A stretch of DNA of 64,000 bases. Origin: Odontocerum albicorne. Its lineage: Eukaryota; Arthropoda; Insecta; Trichoptera; Odontoceridae. Position 1 is the stretch's first letter; the number at the start of each line of letters is the position of its first letter. The position numbers and the translations under genes were made by a program. This document shows positions 42,452 to 53,165 of this stretch, piece by piece. The notes beneath the pieces were generated by a model. The model ran no database searches, was not told where the DNA came from, and was given only the letters and a program-made list of their open reading frames with translations. Location of the stretch: NCBI GenBank assembly GCA_949825065.1, contig OX463842.1:8591716-8655715 (forward strand), read 5' to 3'.

Positions 42452-42875
42452 ACCTTTATCATCCACGAATTAGAGATTAACGAAAGGATTTCAACATCAA
42501 CAACTCTCTATCATCAACTCTCTATCATCAAACAACAATTCTCTATCATCCACAAATTAGAGATTACCGAAAGGATTTCAACATCAACAACTCTCTATCA
42601 TCAAACAACAACTCTCTATCATCCACGAATTAGAGATTACCGAAAGGATTTCAACATCAACAACTGTCTATCATCCAACAAAAACTCTCTATCATCCACG
42701 AATTAGAGATTACCGAAAGGATTTCAACATCAACAACTCTCTATCATCCAACAACAACTCTCTATCATCCACGAATTAGAGATTACCGAAAGGATTTCAA
42801 CATCAACAACTCTCTATCATCCAACAACAACTCTCTATCGTCCACGAATTAGAGATTACCGAAAGGATTTCAACA
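42452..42875. repeat. 73-bp tandem repeat, about 5 copies
   Basis: The unit is 'catccacgaattagagatta', 'ccgaaaggatttcaacatca', 'acaactctctatcatccaac', 'aacaactctctat'. Within it 'caacaactctctatcatc' is itself repeated. The copies are nearly identical. Confidence 0.9.
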
Positions 42876-42954
42876 ATATGCAGGAAAATGATTCTAACAT
42901 ACTTAAAGCATACTGCCAGAAAGAACAATGAAAACTAGTGACAGCGGGTCAGTT

Positions 42955-43240
42955 GAGAGTTATAGTTGTTAGTTTATAGTTCAGTTCGATCCCATCTCCA
43001 CCTACACTGTTATGAAGGACAAAATAAGTCGCCATCCAGCGCAATCTACTCTAGAAGACCGAAATCTTCTTTGTTTTTTTGTGAGTGTGACGTCACATAG
43101 TGACGAAAAAGTAACTTCCCAAAGGGACTGCTTCTTCGGTGGCGACACACCTAAGTCTGAAAAGAATAGAAGTGACGATGGACTTAAGGTACGATATCAC
43201 GGAAGAAGGAAAATGACTCGCAGCGCAGATTTTTTATTCT
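42955..43240 (+). repeat. Dispersed repeat C, uninterrupted copy
   Basis: Shares 'agttcagttcgat', 'catccagcgc', 'gacacacct' and 'cacgg-agaagga' blocks with 54485-55065. A 77-codon ORF (43012-43245) is open here but not in the other copy. It is the empty-site reference for the LINE-B insertion at 54524. Confidence 0.55.
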
Positions 43241-43244
43241 TATA

Positions 43245-44164
43245 AAGTGGCTTAAACAGCCCAGTAAGTTGTCAGTACTTCCACAGAAACTTTTAAATGT
43301 AACAAAACTATCCTTAGATGTTTTTTCCCCTCAATTGAAATACAGTGAGCAAGCGGGAGGTCTTCTACAAAATGGACAGACTAAATAAAGCAGTTAACAG
43401 GGACCTCTTTAATCGTTGATTTCAACATAGCTCACGACCGGGAAGTATAGAGACATGAGGTGTACCAAGTTCCAGACAATACAGATAACATCAACGATTA
43501 ACAATGAGCACGCAATTAAGAAGTTTATTTATTTAAAATTAATTAGATAAAATGTATTTTTTATTTCTTCAAACGAAAAAAACCAAAATCGTACAATATA
43601 TAAAAACGCTTCACAGGAATTGGGAACTGAGTGCAATATCATTTATTTATCAATCCCACTAGACTCATTGCACCTTCTAAGAGAGCTGACTTACACCCGC
43701 GAAATTTACGTATTATAAACAATGCAACAAAACCGCCCATGAGATAGAGCAACTCAACTGTATATCAATATTGTATATACAAACAACCGATTTGTCGATA
43801 AATGCAAACTGGTTGTTTGCATACAAAAATGTAAGAAATGATTGATCTAAATTTTTTTTCAATTCAACAATTTTCAAGTGTTTTTTTTATCGTGTCTCAT
43901 AGACTTAAGACATTTAGTAACCTACATTTGCTCTCAAAATGTCTTCCAGACATTTATTATTATTTACAATTTAGCGAAATATTAAATATTTAATTAGTCA
44001 AGTCAATTATCACAAAGTGAACAATCATAGTGCATCGAACCGCAATATTTCAATATCATGATATTATCAGCATTTTGTAGATTCACAACGCAACTACAGT
44101 CCAAGTACATACACTAATACTCATACAGTCATGTTTGTGCATATTGAAGATGCAGTTTAAATGA
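43245..44164. other. No recognisable gene
   Basis: AT-rich, short ORFs only, no family match seen. Confidence 0.4.
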
Positions 44165-44300
44165 AGTAAAAATTAAATTCTTGGTTGTATCGGCCGTTAT
44201 TCTTTCAGGGTGAACAGAGATATGAGATTGTCACATGGCAATAAGCCCGCCAGGTTGCACTGTATACCATACAACGAAAGTATAATACAATACAATATGA
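44165..44300 (+). mobile_element. SINE-1 tail fragment
   Basis: 'agattgtcacatggcaataa', 'gcccgccaggttgcac' and the 3' end 'cgaaagtataatacaataca' are the SINE-1 tail. The head is replaced by unrelated sequence. Confidence 0.65.
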
Positions 44301-44459
44301 GAGTGTTAGTATTATTCAAGTGAAAAGTTCCAAGGTGAAGTTTTTTGTTGCATTATTTGCAGTATAACATATGATATATCTTCACTGGGATATGCGCCCT
44401 CTCCCGGAGATCCGAATGAGAGGGTATTTTATCGAACGATCCATCTTTGTTGTGCCGGC

Positions 44460-44545
44460 TATGTGAAGTAGGTGCGTGGCCGCGCGATAACGCACTAGAC
44501 TTCCGTGCAGAAGTTCGTTGGTTCGAACCCCGCGATGTACTACTC
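44460..44545 (+). mobile_element. SINE-2 tRNA-like head
   Basis: 'gtgcgtggccgcgcgataac' and 'tggttcgaaccccgcg' give an A-box-like region and a consensus B box. The same head is at 60375-60410 and (minus) 9280-9345. The matching body lies 350 bp downstream, separated by the LINE-D fragment. Confidence 0.55.
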
Positions 44546-44639
44546 CCATCGAATGACATATGTTGACATTTTTTCCACTTAGTATTGCGTGATCGTGTAA
44601 GGAACACCACAATCCGAGAGGTCTGTGAGGTCTAAGATG

Positions 44640-44880
44640 TGGCCAGATGGGGACAACAGCGTCGACGATACTGGTACCAACATGTACAGAGAATGAATTC
44701 CGCAAGAATTCCATACATAGCTCTGCATGGGGTACTGGATGGACGGCGTCCGCCAGGGAGACCCCCGAAACGTTGGAGAGATAGCTGGAGCTCAGCATCA
44801 TAGGACAATCCTGCAGTAACAGACTCTTGAGAGTCTACAGAAAGTTTAAGAAGAAGAAGTATTCGGAGTATATCTTCGGT
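44640..44880 (+). pseudogene. LINE-D C-terminus and 3' end
   Basis: A reading frame on the plus strand gives 'RWGQQRRRYWYQHVQRMNS', 'ARIPYIALHGVLDGRRPPG' and 'RPPKRWRDSWSSAS', then a stop. The 3' region ends in 'aagaagaagaagta'. The block HVQRMN followed by a basic GRPPKRW is the C-terminal signature of arthropod LINE ORF2. The upstream portion is missing. It sits inside a SINE-2 copy, between head and body. Confidence 0.7.
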
Positions 44881-44899
44881 CATATATATTATTAAAAAA

Positions 44900-45135
44900 A
44901 AAAAAGAATAAACATGCCGGTGTGCTCCAAATGTCTCACTGAGGTTTGCCATCAGATCCAGTATAGCAGCGGGGACGGTGAGTTTGAGCAAAATCCACGG
45001 CACAGCTTCGCTTTCCAACTGAATTGGTGTTGAAATGTCGAGAGCATCCTCGACTACAAGGCCCAGCAACAACGACGATCGGCTGCGTATAATTAAGTTG
45101 GACCGATCACACTCCCGATCCAACTTGAGCTGCAA
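44900..45135 (+). mobile_element. SINE-2 body
   Basis: 'tgccggtgtgctcc', 'gacggtgagtttgag', 'cacagcttcgctttccaact' and 'tcctcgactacaaggcccag' match 60500-60770 and, in reverse, 8985-9130. The minus-strand 167-codon ORF (44632-45135) is a shadow. Confidence 0.5.
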
Positions 45136-45439
45136 CTGTTATCTTGCAGCACAAAAGGACTAAGGCGGCAAGGTCTTCCAAAAAGCTTGAGTAACCCTGA
45201 ACAAGTCGTGTCATTCTCCTTATGCTTGAAAAAATGTTGGTTTTCTATTTAGAAATATATTGCCGATGCTCGGTCAATAGGGCCTCATCAGTTTACTAGC
45301 ATGTGCACCGCATACATATGAGGGTGAATTTTGGGCTACTGGAATGGTGTTGCAGCCACTTACACCCAATTCGTGAGAAGTTGTCACTGACGAGCAGTAA
45401 AACATTTTAAATCTGCAGTCTTTGCTGTTAAAATAGATG

Positions 45440-46110
45440 ACTAGTGGACATCCAATATATGAATATATTGTGGAGTTTCACAAGGATACATACTCTCCCC
45501 TATGACTTTTACATTTATTCTGAATCCATTTTTAACTAAGCTGTGGATGAACTGAATTGTGGAATGGTCATAACGGTAAAATAGTGAATATTATGCTTAT
45601 GACGCTGTACTTCTTGCGGATAATTTAAAGAGTCTACACGTGTTACTGGAGAGGGTAAAAATGTCTTCTAATAAGAGTGGCTTTAGAATGAGCATATCAA
45701 CAAATGTATGATTGTCAAAATATATAACTTCAATAATGTAAATATATGGGCTGAATGATCAATGGGGCTAGTCTCAGAAGATCTAAGTAATGGAAATCAC
45801 ACAAAGCTGTTTCTTCAACACGCAACATCTCCTCTACAACAAGGATTTAACCTCGCTTTACATATGCAGACCACCTCAAAGAAATTTTTGAAATGCGGTG
45901 GTATCGAAGAATGCTGAGATTCTCGTGGGTTAAATGGTCCTTAATGATGCTATCATGAAACGAATAAAGAAAGACAGACAAGTACTTTCCACTGTCATCA
46001 TACATATGTGCGAATAAATATTCTATTTTCTTGTCAAATGTTCTGTAAATAAGTATGGAAACGAATGAAGATGCAAAGATCATAATTGATGGCTGATGAT
46101 GATTGGGAGA
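45440..46110 (+). pseudogene. LINE-C reverse transcriptase palm and C-terminal region, decayed
   Basis: On the plus strand 'GVSQGYILSPMTFTFILNPF' is followed by a broken 'YYAYDAVLLADNLKSLHVLL', where the RT catalytic YADD box has become YAYD. After frameshifts, 'EMRWYRRMLRFSWVKW' follows. These are RT motifs 4-5 and the post-RT 'EMW.YRRML..SW' block in the correct order. Closely related C-terminal copies lie at 61240-61720 and 9936-10142 (minus). Inactive. Confidence 0.7.
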
Positions 46111-46564
46111 ATGTTATCAATATTATTTAATTAGTCACATTACGGAGCAGTCGCTCGTTAAACAGCGCAAGAGAACGACATCAAACAATTACAATATCTC
46201 TCCTGAGATGTGATAGCCAGTTATCTAACAAGAAACAGGTAGCAACATTATCTATTCTGTAGTATGATATATGCGTAATAGATGTTCGCTAATAAAAGCG
46301 CCCCATAATACGTATTTGATCGCCTTGCAGAACAACCGCGGCTAGGTTTAATGACCTGTAATTACTCGCACGCTTTATCGACTTGCTCTGTTATTTGCTA
46401 TATTTCAGTAATAAGCACCTTGGACTGGCATATTTGAAGTCACTACATTTCGTAAGTCTTCTTCCATTTAAAAAATATGACAGAAATAGGTATACTCGTA
46501 GCTTACGTACACAGGTTACCATAAACCCAATTACTTATAAAACTTAAAGGAAATATACATATTG

Positions 46565-47700
46565 TTACATGAAATCATTCATCCTGCCGTGTAGCTCATG
46601 ACTGAACATTGTGACCTCCATGATAGCTTCTGATTCTTCTCTATCCATTTATACACTCCGCGACTCGGAGGGCAGTTGTTAAGTTGCGTCTCTCACTTGG
46701 TCAGTCCAACGCATTATGCATCGTCCTTCCACGCCTCCATTAACTACAAACCTCTCCAAACCGTCTCCTAAGCCACGAGCAATGTGCCTAAGGCCTCGGA
46801 TACACAGGTAGGAGCCTCGCTTGATGCTTAGAGCTATGTTGCATCTCTCACTTGGTCAGTCCAACGCATTGTGCATCGTCCTTCCGCGCCTACAGTAACT
46901 ACAAGCCTCTCTAAACTGTCTCCTTGGCCACGAACAATGTGCCTAAGCCCTCGGCCACACAAGTAGGAGCCTCGCTTGATGCTTAGAGCTATGTTGCGAG
47001 TTAGGCGACATATCCTAGCGAACCAACGTACCGCATACTATCGCAGTGGCCACACTGCATGACGATTAGTCATCGACCAAATCTCCTAGCGTACAGACGT
47101 GTTGGTTAATTTACAAGATGGCAGAAGTTTTAATGACAGCTGTGTATAAAAGGGAGCCTTTGTGGAACCCATTGAGCAAATTATAGAAAAATGTACCTGT
47201 AATAAAATCACTTTGGAATGAATTTGCACAGAAAGTAAATAAAGATGGTAAGTTGTATTGAAATTGGTTAGTTTTGAGAGTGACATCGTGTGTTGACTCA
47301 ACCGCTCCCAACTGTCAAATCAATTTGTGCGTAGCTCTTTGGTGTGACCAGGCATGAAGTCACCTAGTATATGAGTCACGTAAAATCTAGCTTAGCACCT
47401 AACGAAACATTTTGGTGTGGCCTCGGCCTAAAGAATTCAAAGATTCGTTGAAGGCATATTGGTCGGTGATTCTCAATTCTTCGAGAATGGAGGCGTTAGT
47501 TCGCCTTGCTGTCCATGGAATTCGTAACACCCTTCTCCAGCGCCACATTTCAAATGCATCTATTCTACGTCTCTCGCTTCTTCTCGGAGACCAAGTTTCC
47601 GTTACGGCATACATGAATATTGCGAAGACGAGATATTTAAATAGGCGTATTTTCGTCATGATGAAATAAATGTTAACAAATAAAAAATTATAGTTAAGCC
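46565..47700 (-). pseudogene. LINE-B C-terminal region, interrupted by a Harbinger-like element
   Basis: The minus strand (47700-47432) reads 'AVTETWSPRRSERRRIDAFE', 'MWRWRRVLRIPWTARRTNAS' and 'ILEELRITDQYAFNESL'. This is the clearest LINE-B coding block. The 46565-46791 part gives the downstream end of the same copy and its 3' tail near 46575. The two parts are separated by 46792-47428. The plus-strand ORF 47412-47669 is a shadow. Confidence 0.75.
46792..47428. mobile_element. PIF/Harbinger-like element with MADF-like exon, TAA duplication
   Basis: TAA at 46789-46791 and 47429-47431 flanks ends GGCCTCGG and its inverse GTGTGGCCTCGGCC. A 155-bp tandem duplication covers the left end and some LINE-B flank (start repeated at 46947). 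The interior plus frame from 47118 encodes 'MAEVLMTAVYKREPLWN', one in-frame TAG, then 'VPVIKSLWNEFAQKVNKDG', and is followed by GTAAGT at 47248, a good splice donor. The spacing of Leu-Trp and the later Leu-Trp-x-Glu is that of a MADF domain, the DNA-binding partner protein of Harbinger transposases. The catalytic protein is absent. Confidence 0.7.
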
Positions 47701-47704
47701 GAAA

Positions 47705-48495
47705 CAACTTACTCGTGTTACTAAATTACAAGATTATTCTAAGAGTACAATAGGGACATCTAGTCTACAAATATATCTGTTTACAAGGCTATTGTCCTTC
47801 CCAAACTTCTCTATAATTTCAGACATATTTTTTTAAATAATAAAAGGCAAAACAATCGCGTTCATGAGTATTGGTAAAAATAACGATAGACAAATAAAGA
47901 TATTATTTTATCACTGCCGCATTTTTGACTCGTTACATCATAATATATTATTTGTTTATAATCTTAACCGCATTCCATATTATATTTAGAATTCAGTGAA
48001 ATCAATAATATCATTAATGGATGTAGTTTCCTCATCATCGTCACTCTATATATTTCAAAAGAAACAAAAAAAATCCATCATCACTACATCATATATGTCT
48101 CTGTTGAAACATAAAGAGATGATAATTTTGTATCCAAGTAAAATGATAATTTTGTATCCAGGTAAGATGATAATTTTGTATCCAGGTAAAATCGCAAACG
48201 TGACAAAATGCTGTACCTATCAAAGACAAACTGCCCATCCAATATGGCAGAAAATTGAAATGTACATCATAGATAGTATTTATTACCAACGTGAGGAAAG
48301 GGCTCAATCAAAAACAAAGAGCAGGCGAAATAAAAAAAAAATCGTATTTTTATCAACTCTCGTATAGTTGATTTTTATCATTATTATGAGAGTGTGGCCT
48401 GTGTACTTGGTTGCATTCTTATGTATCGTTTCATTTTTTCATGTTTCTTTACTTGTATTTTTATTGTAATTGTTTTAAATTCCTTTTTTATATTC
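47705..48495. other. No gene; contains a 24-bp triple repeat
   Basis: At 48118-48190 the unit 'gataattttgtatccaggta' plus 'aaat' occurs three times. Otherwise AT-rich with shadow ORFs and no family match. Confidence 0.5.
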
Positions 48496-48497
48496 AG

Positions 48498-48745
48498 TTT
48501 TTTGTTAAGTATGAATTACTCACTGCTAGTTTTGTTAAGTATGAAGTACCCACTGCTAGTTTTGTTAAGTATGAATTACTTATTGCTAGTTTTGTTAAGT
48601 ATGAAGTACTCACTGCTAGTTTTGTTAAGTATGAATTACTTATTGCTAGTTTTGTTAAGTATGAAGTACTCACTGCTAGTTTTGTTAAGTCTGAAGTACT
48701 CACTGCTAGTTTTGTTAAGTATGGAGTACTTACTGCTAGTTGTAT
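48498..48745. repeat. 30-bp minisatellite, about 8 copies
   Basis: The unit is 'ttttgttaagtatgaagtac' plus 'tcactgctag'. Alternating GAATTACT/GAAGTACT variants form pairs, giving a 60-bp higher-order pattern. Being a multiple of 3 it keeps three frames open and produces the Leu/Ser-rich ORFs here. Confidence 0.9.
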
Positions 48746-49149
48746 GTTTAATGTTTTAAGTTGCTGCTGTGCCGTTTATAAATAAACAATTCCTAAAAAA
48801 GTCTTCTCTCTTGAGCTTAAATATATTTTTAAGATTTGGAGTCGTAAAATAAAGACAGAATGTTGACACCAAAATGTCGACATTTCGTCAATACTGCGTG
48901 GATTACACTTATCGGAGTTATTAACTGTTCAACCAGTGTTTTTTTACGAATGCCAATTTTAAGAACGTCAACTCATTCCTCCACTAATTACAGTTTGCCA
49001 TCCTCCAGACTCTCAGAATGGCGTATTCATTTTAACTTGAAGTGAGTTCGCGTGGGGACTGTATTCACACCGAAGAGAAATAGTACTCTGCCTTAGAAAA
49101 CTCCAGAGTGAAGGAATATATTAATAGAGGTTTCGCTGGATAGCTTTAA

Positions 49150-49700
49150 TAAAATTTGAATTAAATTCTTGTTGAGAAAGTGTGAATCAAGTTGGCTGAG
49201 TATGAATATTGGAAAGTCGAAAGTTATAGTTATTAAGAGAGGAAGTAAGAGGACGTGTAGGGCATAAAAGGGAAAAACGTTAAAGGAGGAAAAATTGTAT
49301 CTTGGAAGTACGTTCCCATCGGATGGCCGAGCGAAATGCGATATTGAAAGAATGATAACAGTAGGCAATAGATTAAATGGTGGGTTATATAATACAATGT
49401 GTTTACCGACCGGAGCATTTCAAGAGAAGAAAAGCTGGCTGCTCATAATGGAGTATTGGTTTCAACATAAGGATATGCAAGCGAAACTTGAATGTGGCCA
49501 AAAAGTTATGAATGTGAGATAAGTGCATTTGAAATGAGTTTGAAAAAACAATGTATGATACAATTAAGGAACGAGAACAGTGTGAATGAATGTTGGTGGA
49601 AAGAAAATGCAGTGCTTGAGATTAAGAATGGAGCATTTAGTTGGTTCGGTCATGTAGAAAGAATAAACGATGATTTTTTTAAAAAACTACGCATTTGATA
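49150..49700 (+). pseudogene. LINE-A ORF2 C-terminal region, best copy
   Basis: The plus strand reads 'YLGSTFPSDGRAKCDIERMI', 'TVGNRLNGGLYNTM', then frameshifted 'SAFEMSLKKQCMIQLRNENS' and 'ENAVLEIKNGAFSWFGHVER'. This is the post-RT domain of a LINE in the expected order: YLGS block, Gly-Asn block, EM block and WFGHVER. It ends before the GRPRK tail seen in the other copies. The SINE-1 copy follows. Three frame changes make it non-functional. Confidence 0.75.
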
Positions 49701-49734
49701 ATAGTGAATTTGGAAAAGAAATTAAATTTAATAA

Positions 49735-49950
49735 GTCATGAATTGTATTACAATTTCGTTGTATACAGTACAAACTGGCGGACTTGTTGCCACGTGGCAA
49801 TCTCTTCCAACCAACTAGATAGATGTTAAAGTGGCGTTATGTGGAAAACAGACTGGAGTCCGTTTTTTTTAATCAGGTTTTCAGCGGGATTTGAACCCGC
49901 AACCTCCGGGTTGGGAGACAGGCGTCTTACCAAGAAAGTCGTCATGCGAC
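49735..49950 (-). mobile_element. SINE-1, full length
   Basis: Minus strand: head 'ttggtaagacgcctgtctcc', B box 'ggttgcgggttcaaatcccg', body 'actccagtctgttttccac', LINE-E tail 'gttggttggaagagattgcc' and 3' end 'caacgaaattgtaatacaat'. All parts are present in order. Confidence 0.8.
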
Positions 49951-50099
49951 TAAGAAACAGAAAAGCGGAAAAAGCTCTAGTAAAAAAGAAATTCACATTG
50001 GTTCATTGAACGATACATAAATTATTTGTTAAGTAATTTAACAACGAAAATATTTCTCTGAATTAATATTCTCAACTCATAAAGCAATAAAGAATTACG

Positions 50100-50420
50100 T
50101 TAAAAAAATGCGCGCGAACAGCGCATTTCAGAGTTTCCCGCGCGGTACACATACCATAGATATTTGCACGCAGAGGAATATAATTTTTTCCCGCCAAATA
50201 TTTCGCCAGTGGCCTTGAGTAATGTAGTGGATAGCGTGTGTGCCGCGTAGTAATTTCCTACTTGTTTGTGTGCGAAATGGCTCACCATGACGACGGGCGC
50301 TGATTGGTGGATTAGAGTCACTTACCTACCACAATATTGCGAATCGCGAGAGCCCGCGCAAATCGCCTACACACATCATCGTGACTATATCTCGCTCTAG
50401 ACGTAACAACTGCTGACGTA
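50100..50420. other. CpG-rich unique stretch
   Basis: CpG dinucleotides are dense ('gcgcgcgaacagcgc', 'cccgcgcggtac', 'gcgaatcgcgagagcccgc') against an AT-rich surround. The minus 73-codon ORF (50321-50100) has no recognised domain. A minus-strand GTAAGT lies near 50322 as a possible splice donor. It may be a promoter or first-exon region, but nothing confirms transcription. Confidence 0.3.
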
Positions 50421-50685
50421 ATAAAAGTATTTTATGGCACCACGTTAAAAGAATAACAGTTGATAAACTCGTTTAGTCATGAGCTACATAACATTCAAAA
50501 GGTCTATCTTAATTTGTGGTATAAACTTGATTGTGTGTTCAATTTAAATCTTGAATTGTAAATCCTTGATAAGGAAGTTTATTATCGTACATTTTCAGCT
50601 TAAAATTCTCCAGTAAATTCAAATTGTATTTATTTTATTTACACATGATAAGAAATATATACAATTTGCGAAAAAACAACAGGTA

Positions 50686-51358
50686 CAGTACCCGGCGGTA
50701 AGTAACACACATCGTTTGTAGAGTGTCGTCTCTGTCGCACGATACGCTAAGGCCGAGGCCACACCAAAATGCTTCGTTAGGTGCTAAGCTAGGTTTTACG
50801 TGACTCATATACTAGGTGACTTCATGCATGGCCACACCAAAGGGCTACGCACAAATTCATTTGACAGTTGGGAGCGGTTGAGTCAACACACGATGCCACT
50901 CTCAAAACTAACCAATTTCATTACATCTTTATTTACTTTATGTGCAACTTCATTCCATGGTGATTTTATTACAGGTACATTTTTGTATAATTTGCTCGAT
51001 GTGTTCCACAAGAGCTCCCTTTTACACACAGCTGTTATTAAAACTTCCACCATCTTGTAAAATCACGGCGACACAATAAAATTAACCAACACGTCTGTTC
51101 GCTAGGAGATTCACTCGGTGGCTAATCGTCATGTAGTGTGGTGCGAAGCGTGCAGTGTGGCCACTGCGATAGTATGCGGTACGTTGGTTCGCTAGGATAT
51201 GTCGCCTAACTCCCAGCGTAGGTCTAAGCATCAAGCGAGGCTCCTACCTGTGTGGCCGAGGCCTAACAGTCCGGTATCGTAGTAACGATGCGGTTAGCGT
51301 ATCGTGCGACAGAGACGGCGCTCTACAAACGATGTGTATTACTTACCGCCGGATACTG
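50686..51358. mobile_element. MITE-1 copy filled by a Harbinger-like element
   Basis: Ends CAGTACCCGGCGG and CCGCCGGATACTG are flanked by TA (50684-50685, 51359-51360). The arms match 4332-4488. At one TAA inside the element the sequence is interrupted by 50751-51263, and in the 4.3-kb copy that TAA is single. Confidence 0.85.
50751..51263 (-). mobile_element. PIF/Harbinger-like element, 513 bp, TAA duplication
   Basis: TAA at 50748-50750 and 51264-51266. Ends GGCCGAGGCCACACC and GTGTGGCCGAGGCC are inverted. The minus-strand exon 51053-50925 reads 'MVEVLITAVCKRELLWN', 'TSSKLYKNVPVIKSPWNEV', 'AHKVNKD' without a stop, so the MADF-like frame is open in this copy where the 46.8-kb copy has a TAG. 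The splice donor is degraded (GTAATG). No transposase sequence is present. Confidence 0.8.
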
Positions 51359-51464
51359 TAATTTTATTTGAATACACAATTTTAATGGATCTGGGTTTGT
51401 TGCCTTTCATTTGTCGTGTCCCCGTGAAAAAATAAATCGATATTTCTTTTCATCCTATTGCATT

Positions 51465-51530
51465 ACAATTTCGATGTATACCGTAAAACCTGATGGGCTT
51501 ATTCCCATGTGCAATATCTTCCAACCGACC
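51465..51530 (-). mobile_element. SINE-1 tail fragment
   Basis: The reverse complement has 'ggtcggttggaagatattg', 'ggaataagcccatcagg' and the 3' end 'tcgaaattgtaatg'. Confidence 0.55.
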
Positions 51531-51764
51531 TGAAAGTATCTGCACACTTCATCATTATTAGTTTTTTCCATTCGTTACTAATTTTGTTCAAATCTGCACT
51601 TCAGCAGATATCCAGTTATGTCAAAATTGTAACCACCCATACACATTGCTCTCTCTTCGAAAGCTAACAAATTTGTCACAATTTTAAATAATCTTTTCTA
51701 CTGTTATCATATATATTTAAATAATTATTAATGTTCCTCCTCCGATGACAATATCCGTAGTCTA

Positions 51765-51845
51765 GTTCAAATCTGGATCCAACGGGAATAAAACCTCCGG
51801 GATGGTAGAAAAGTGTCTTACAAACTAAGCCACGGAAGTCGTCAA
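51765..51845 (-). mobile_element. SINE-1 head fragment
   Basis: The reverse complement 'gacttccgtggcttagtttg' with 'tcccggaggttttattcccg' is the SINE-1 head. With 51465-51530 it may be one SINE interrupted by about 230 bp. Confidence 0.55.
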
Positions 51846-51849
51846 TTAT

Positions 51850-52530
51850 ACAAGAATTGAATTTTTACTGTTGAGTTTGTTATTTTTATTCATGATATAT
51901 ATTCAAAGAACAATAAGGTTTTGTTTATAACAATAATAGTAATAATAAAGGCCAACTTATAAAGCGCTTTTAGAGAGTCTTTCATCAAGGGCACTCTAAT
52001 TCGCGATGCGAACCCACTATTATTGATGGATAAATACATAGGTTTTTGATAGCAATATAGTATGTACATATGTGTTTATCCATAAATTGCATATATGTAT
52101 ATTTTAAGATAATGGAAAACAAAGTACATTTAAGAAAGAAGCTATCAAAAGGTCTGGGCTGATCTCATAACATCCCCCCAGTCGAGATACTTACACCCCC
52201 ACCAACAGAGGTCTAATCATATAAGAGATTAACCGGATTTTGAACTTATTTCGTTTTTTTTATGTTAGCTGTAGCTGTGTTAGCTGTAAAAATTCTACGA
52301 ATCTCAGGTGGGGAGATACTGATCGATTGGCATATGTTGTCCACTTGTGTTGTTTTTAAGCATACTGTTATTCTTCTCCTGATTTCTTCCATGTCCAATA
52401 AAGATACCTCCACATAGACTGTTGAATAAGCAATATGGAAAAGGTATAGAAAATAAACATAAATTTGGCTATGAACGATACGACGGGAAGTTCAAATACA
52501 ACACATTACGTCGGCACAGAAATGCAATTC
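51850..52530. other. No recognisable gene
   Basis: AT-rich, no ORF with a domain and no family match seen. Confidence 0.4.
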
Positions 52531-52535
52531 ATAAT

Positions 52536-52773
52536 TTGTAATTTGTTTCGTCCAACTCTGTTTATTACACTTTATATAACGGTATAACCCTACCGGTTTC
52601 AAGATTTTCACCTCGTCATTAAACAAGACTTGTTTGTGCTCCTCTGATGATCAGGTGAAAACCTTGAAACCGGTAGGGTTATACCGTTATATAAAGTGGA
52701 ATAAACAGTGTTGGAGTGAACAAATTACGTTCTCTTTACAACCTCGACAGTATTAATGCCTTAACTAAAAATA
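52536..52773. repeat. Penelope-derived foldback
   Basis: The arms are inverted copies of the family-1 terminus. The right arm has CTGATGA (52646-52652), GAAA and the CGGTA/TACCG stem. The left and right outer ends share 'aataaacag' and 'acaaattac' variants. Confidence 0.85.
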
Positions 52774-52879
52774 ACATAATTGATAATTTATTTTAGTACA
52801 TTTCCACAAATATTCAAATTGCCTTAAAAAACAAGTGTTTAAGTCTCATGAGTACCTATTTTTATGTACATACATAAAT

Positions 52880-53165
52880 GCCATCACGTCATCTCTCTGT
52901 CGGGGCTGACAGATGGGACAGAGCGCCAGACTTCCTATCTCGACACACATACAACTACAACACTTTATCTAACTTACTACGTTTCTTTCTTTAAGAATAT
53001 AATTCACTTGATCCAGCCATACTTTCCTTGGTTTCCTCTATCACGCATTCCACTCTCATTGAAACTGTTTATTCGTTTTTTTCTATTCGTTCATTCATTC
53101 TTAATACATGTTCAAACCATCTCAGTGTGCTATTCTTTATCTTACTTTATAAATATAACATTACA
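52880..53165 (-). pseudogene. LINE-A C-terminal remnant and 3' UTR
   Basis: Minus-strand match to 3895-4110 and 28400-28660 ('atggctggatcaagtga', 'tttgaacatgt', 'gaagtctggcgctctgtcc'). The two plus-strand ORFs here (52864-53181, 53028-53231) are shadows. Confidence 0.6.

Larger units (their letters stand above)
50635..51440 (+). repeat. Dispersed repeat E carrying nested MITEs
   Basis: 50635-50685 and 51359-51440 together match 11335-11480. The join lies at a TA present once in the 11.4-kb copy. The intervening 675 bp is MITE-1, which itself contains a Harbinger-like element. Confidence 0.75.

Noticed and set aside
44382..45135. Minus-strand ORFs of 139 and 167 codons
   Set aside because: They run antisense across a LINE-D C-terminus and SINE-2, both better explained on the plus strand.
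48394..48785. Two overlapping 121- and 124-codon plus ORFs with Leu/Ser-rich repeats, membrane-protein-like
   Set aside because: The repeat unit is 30 bp, so all frames stay open. Hydrophobicity comes from AT-rich codons; no start context or domain.
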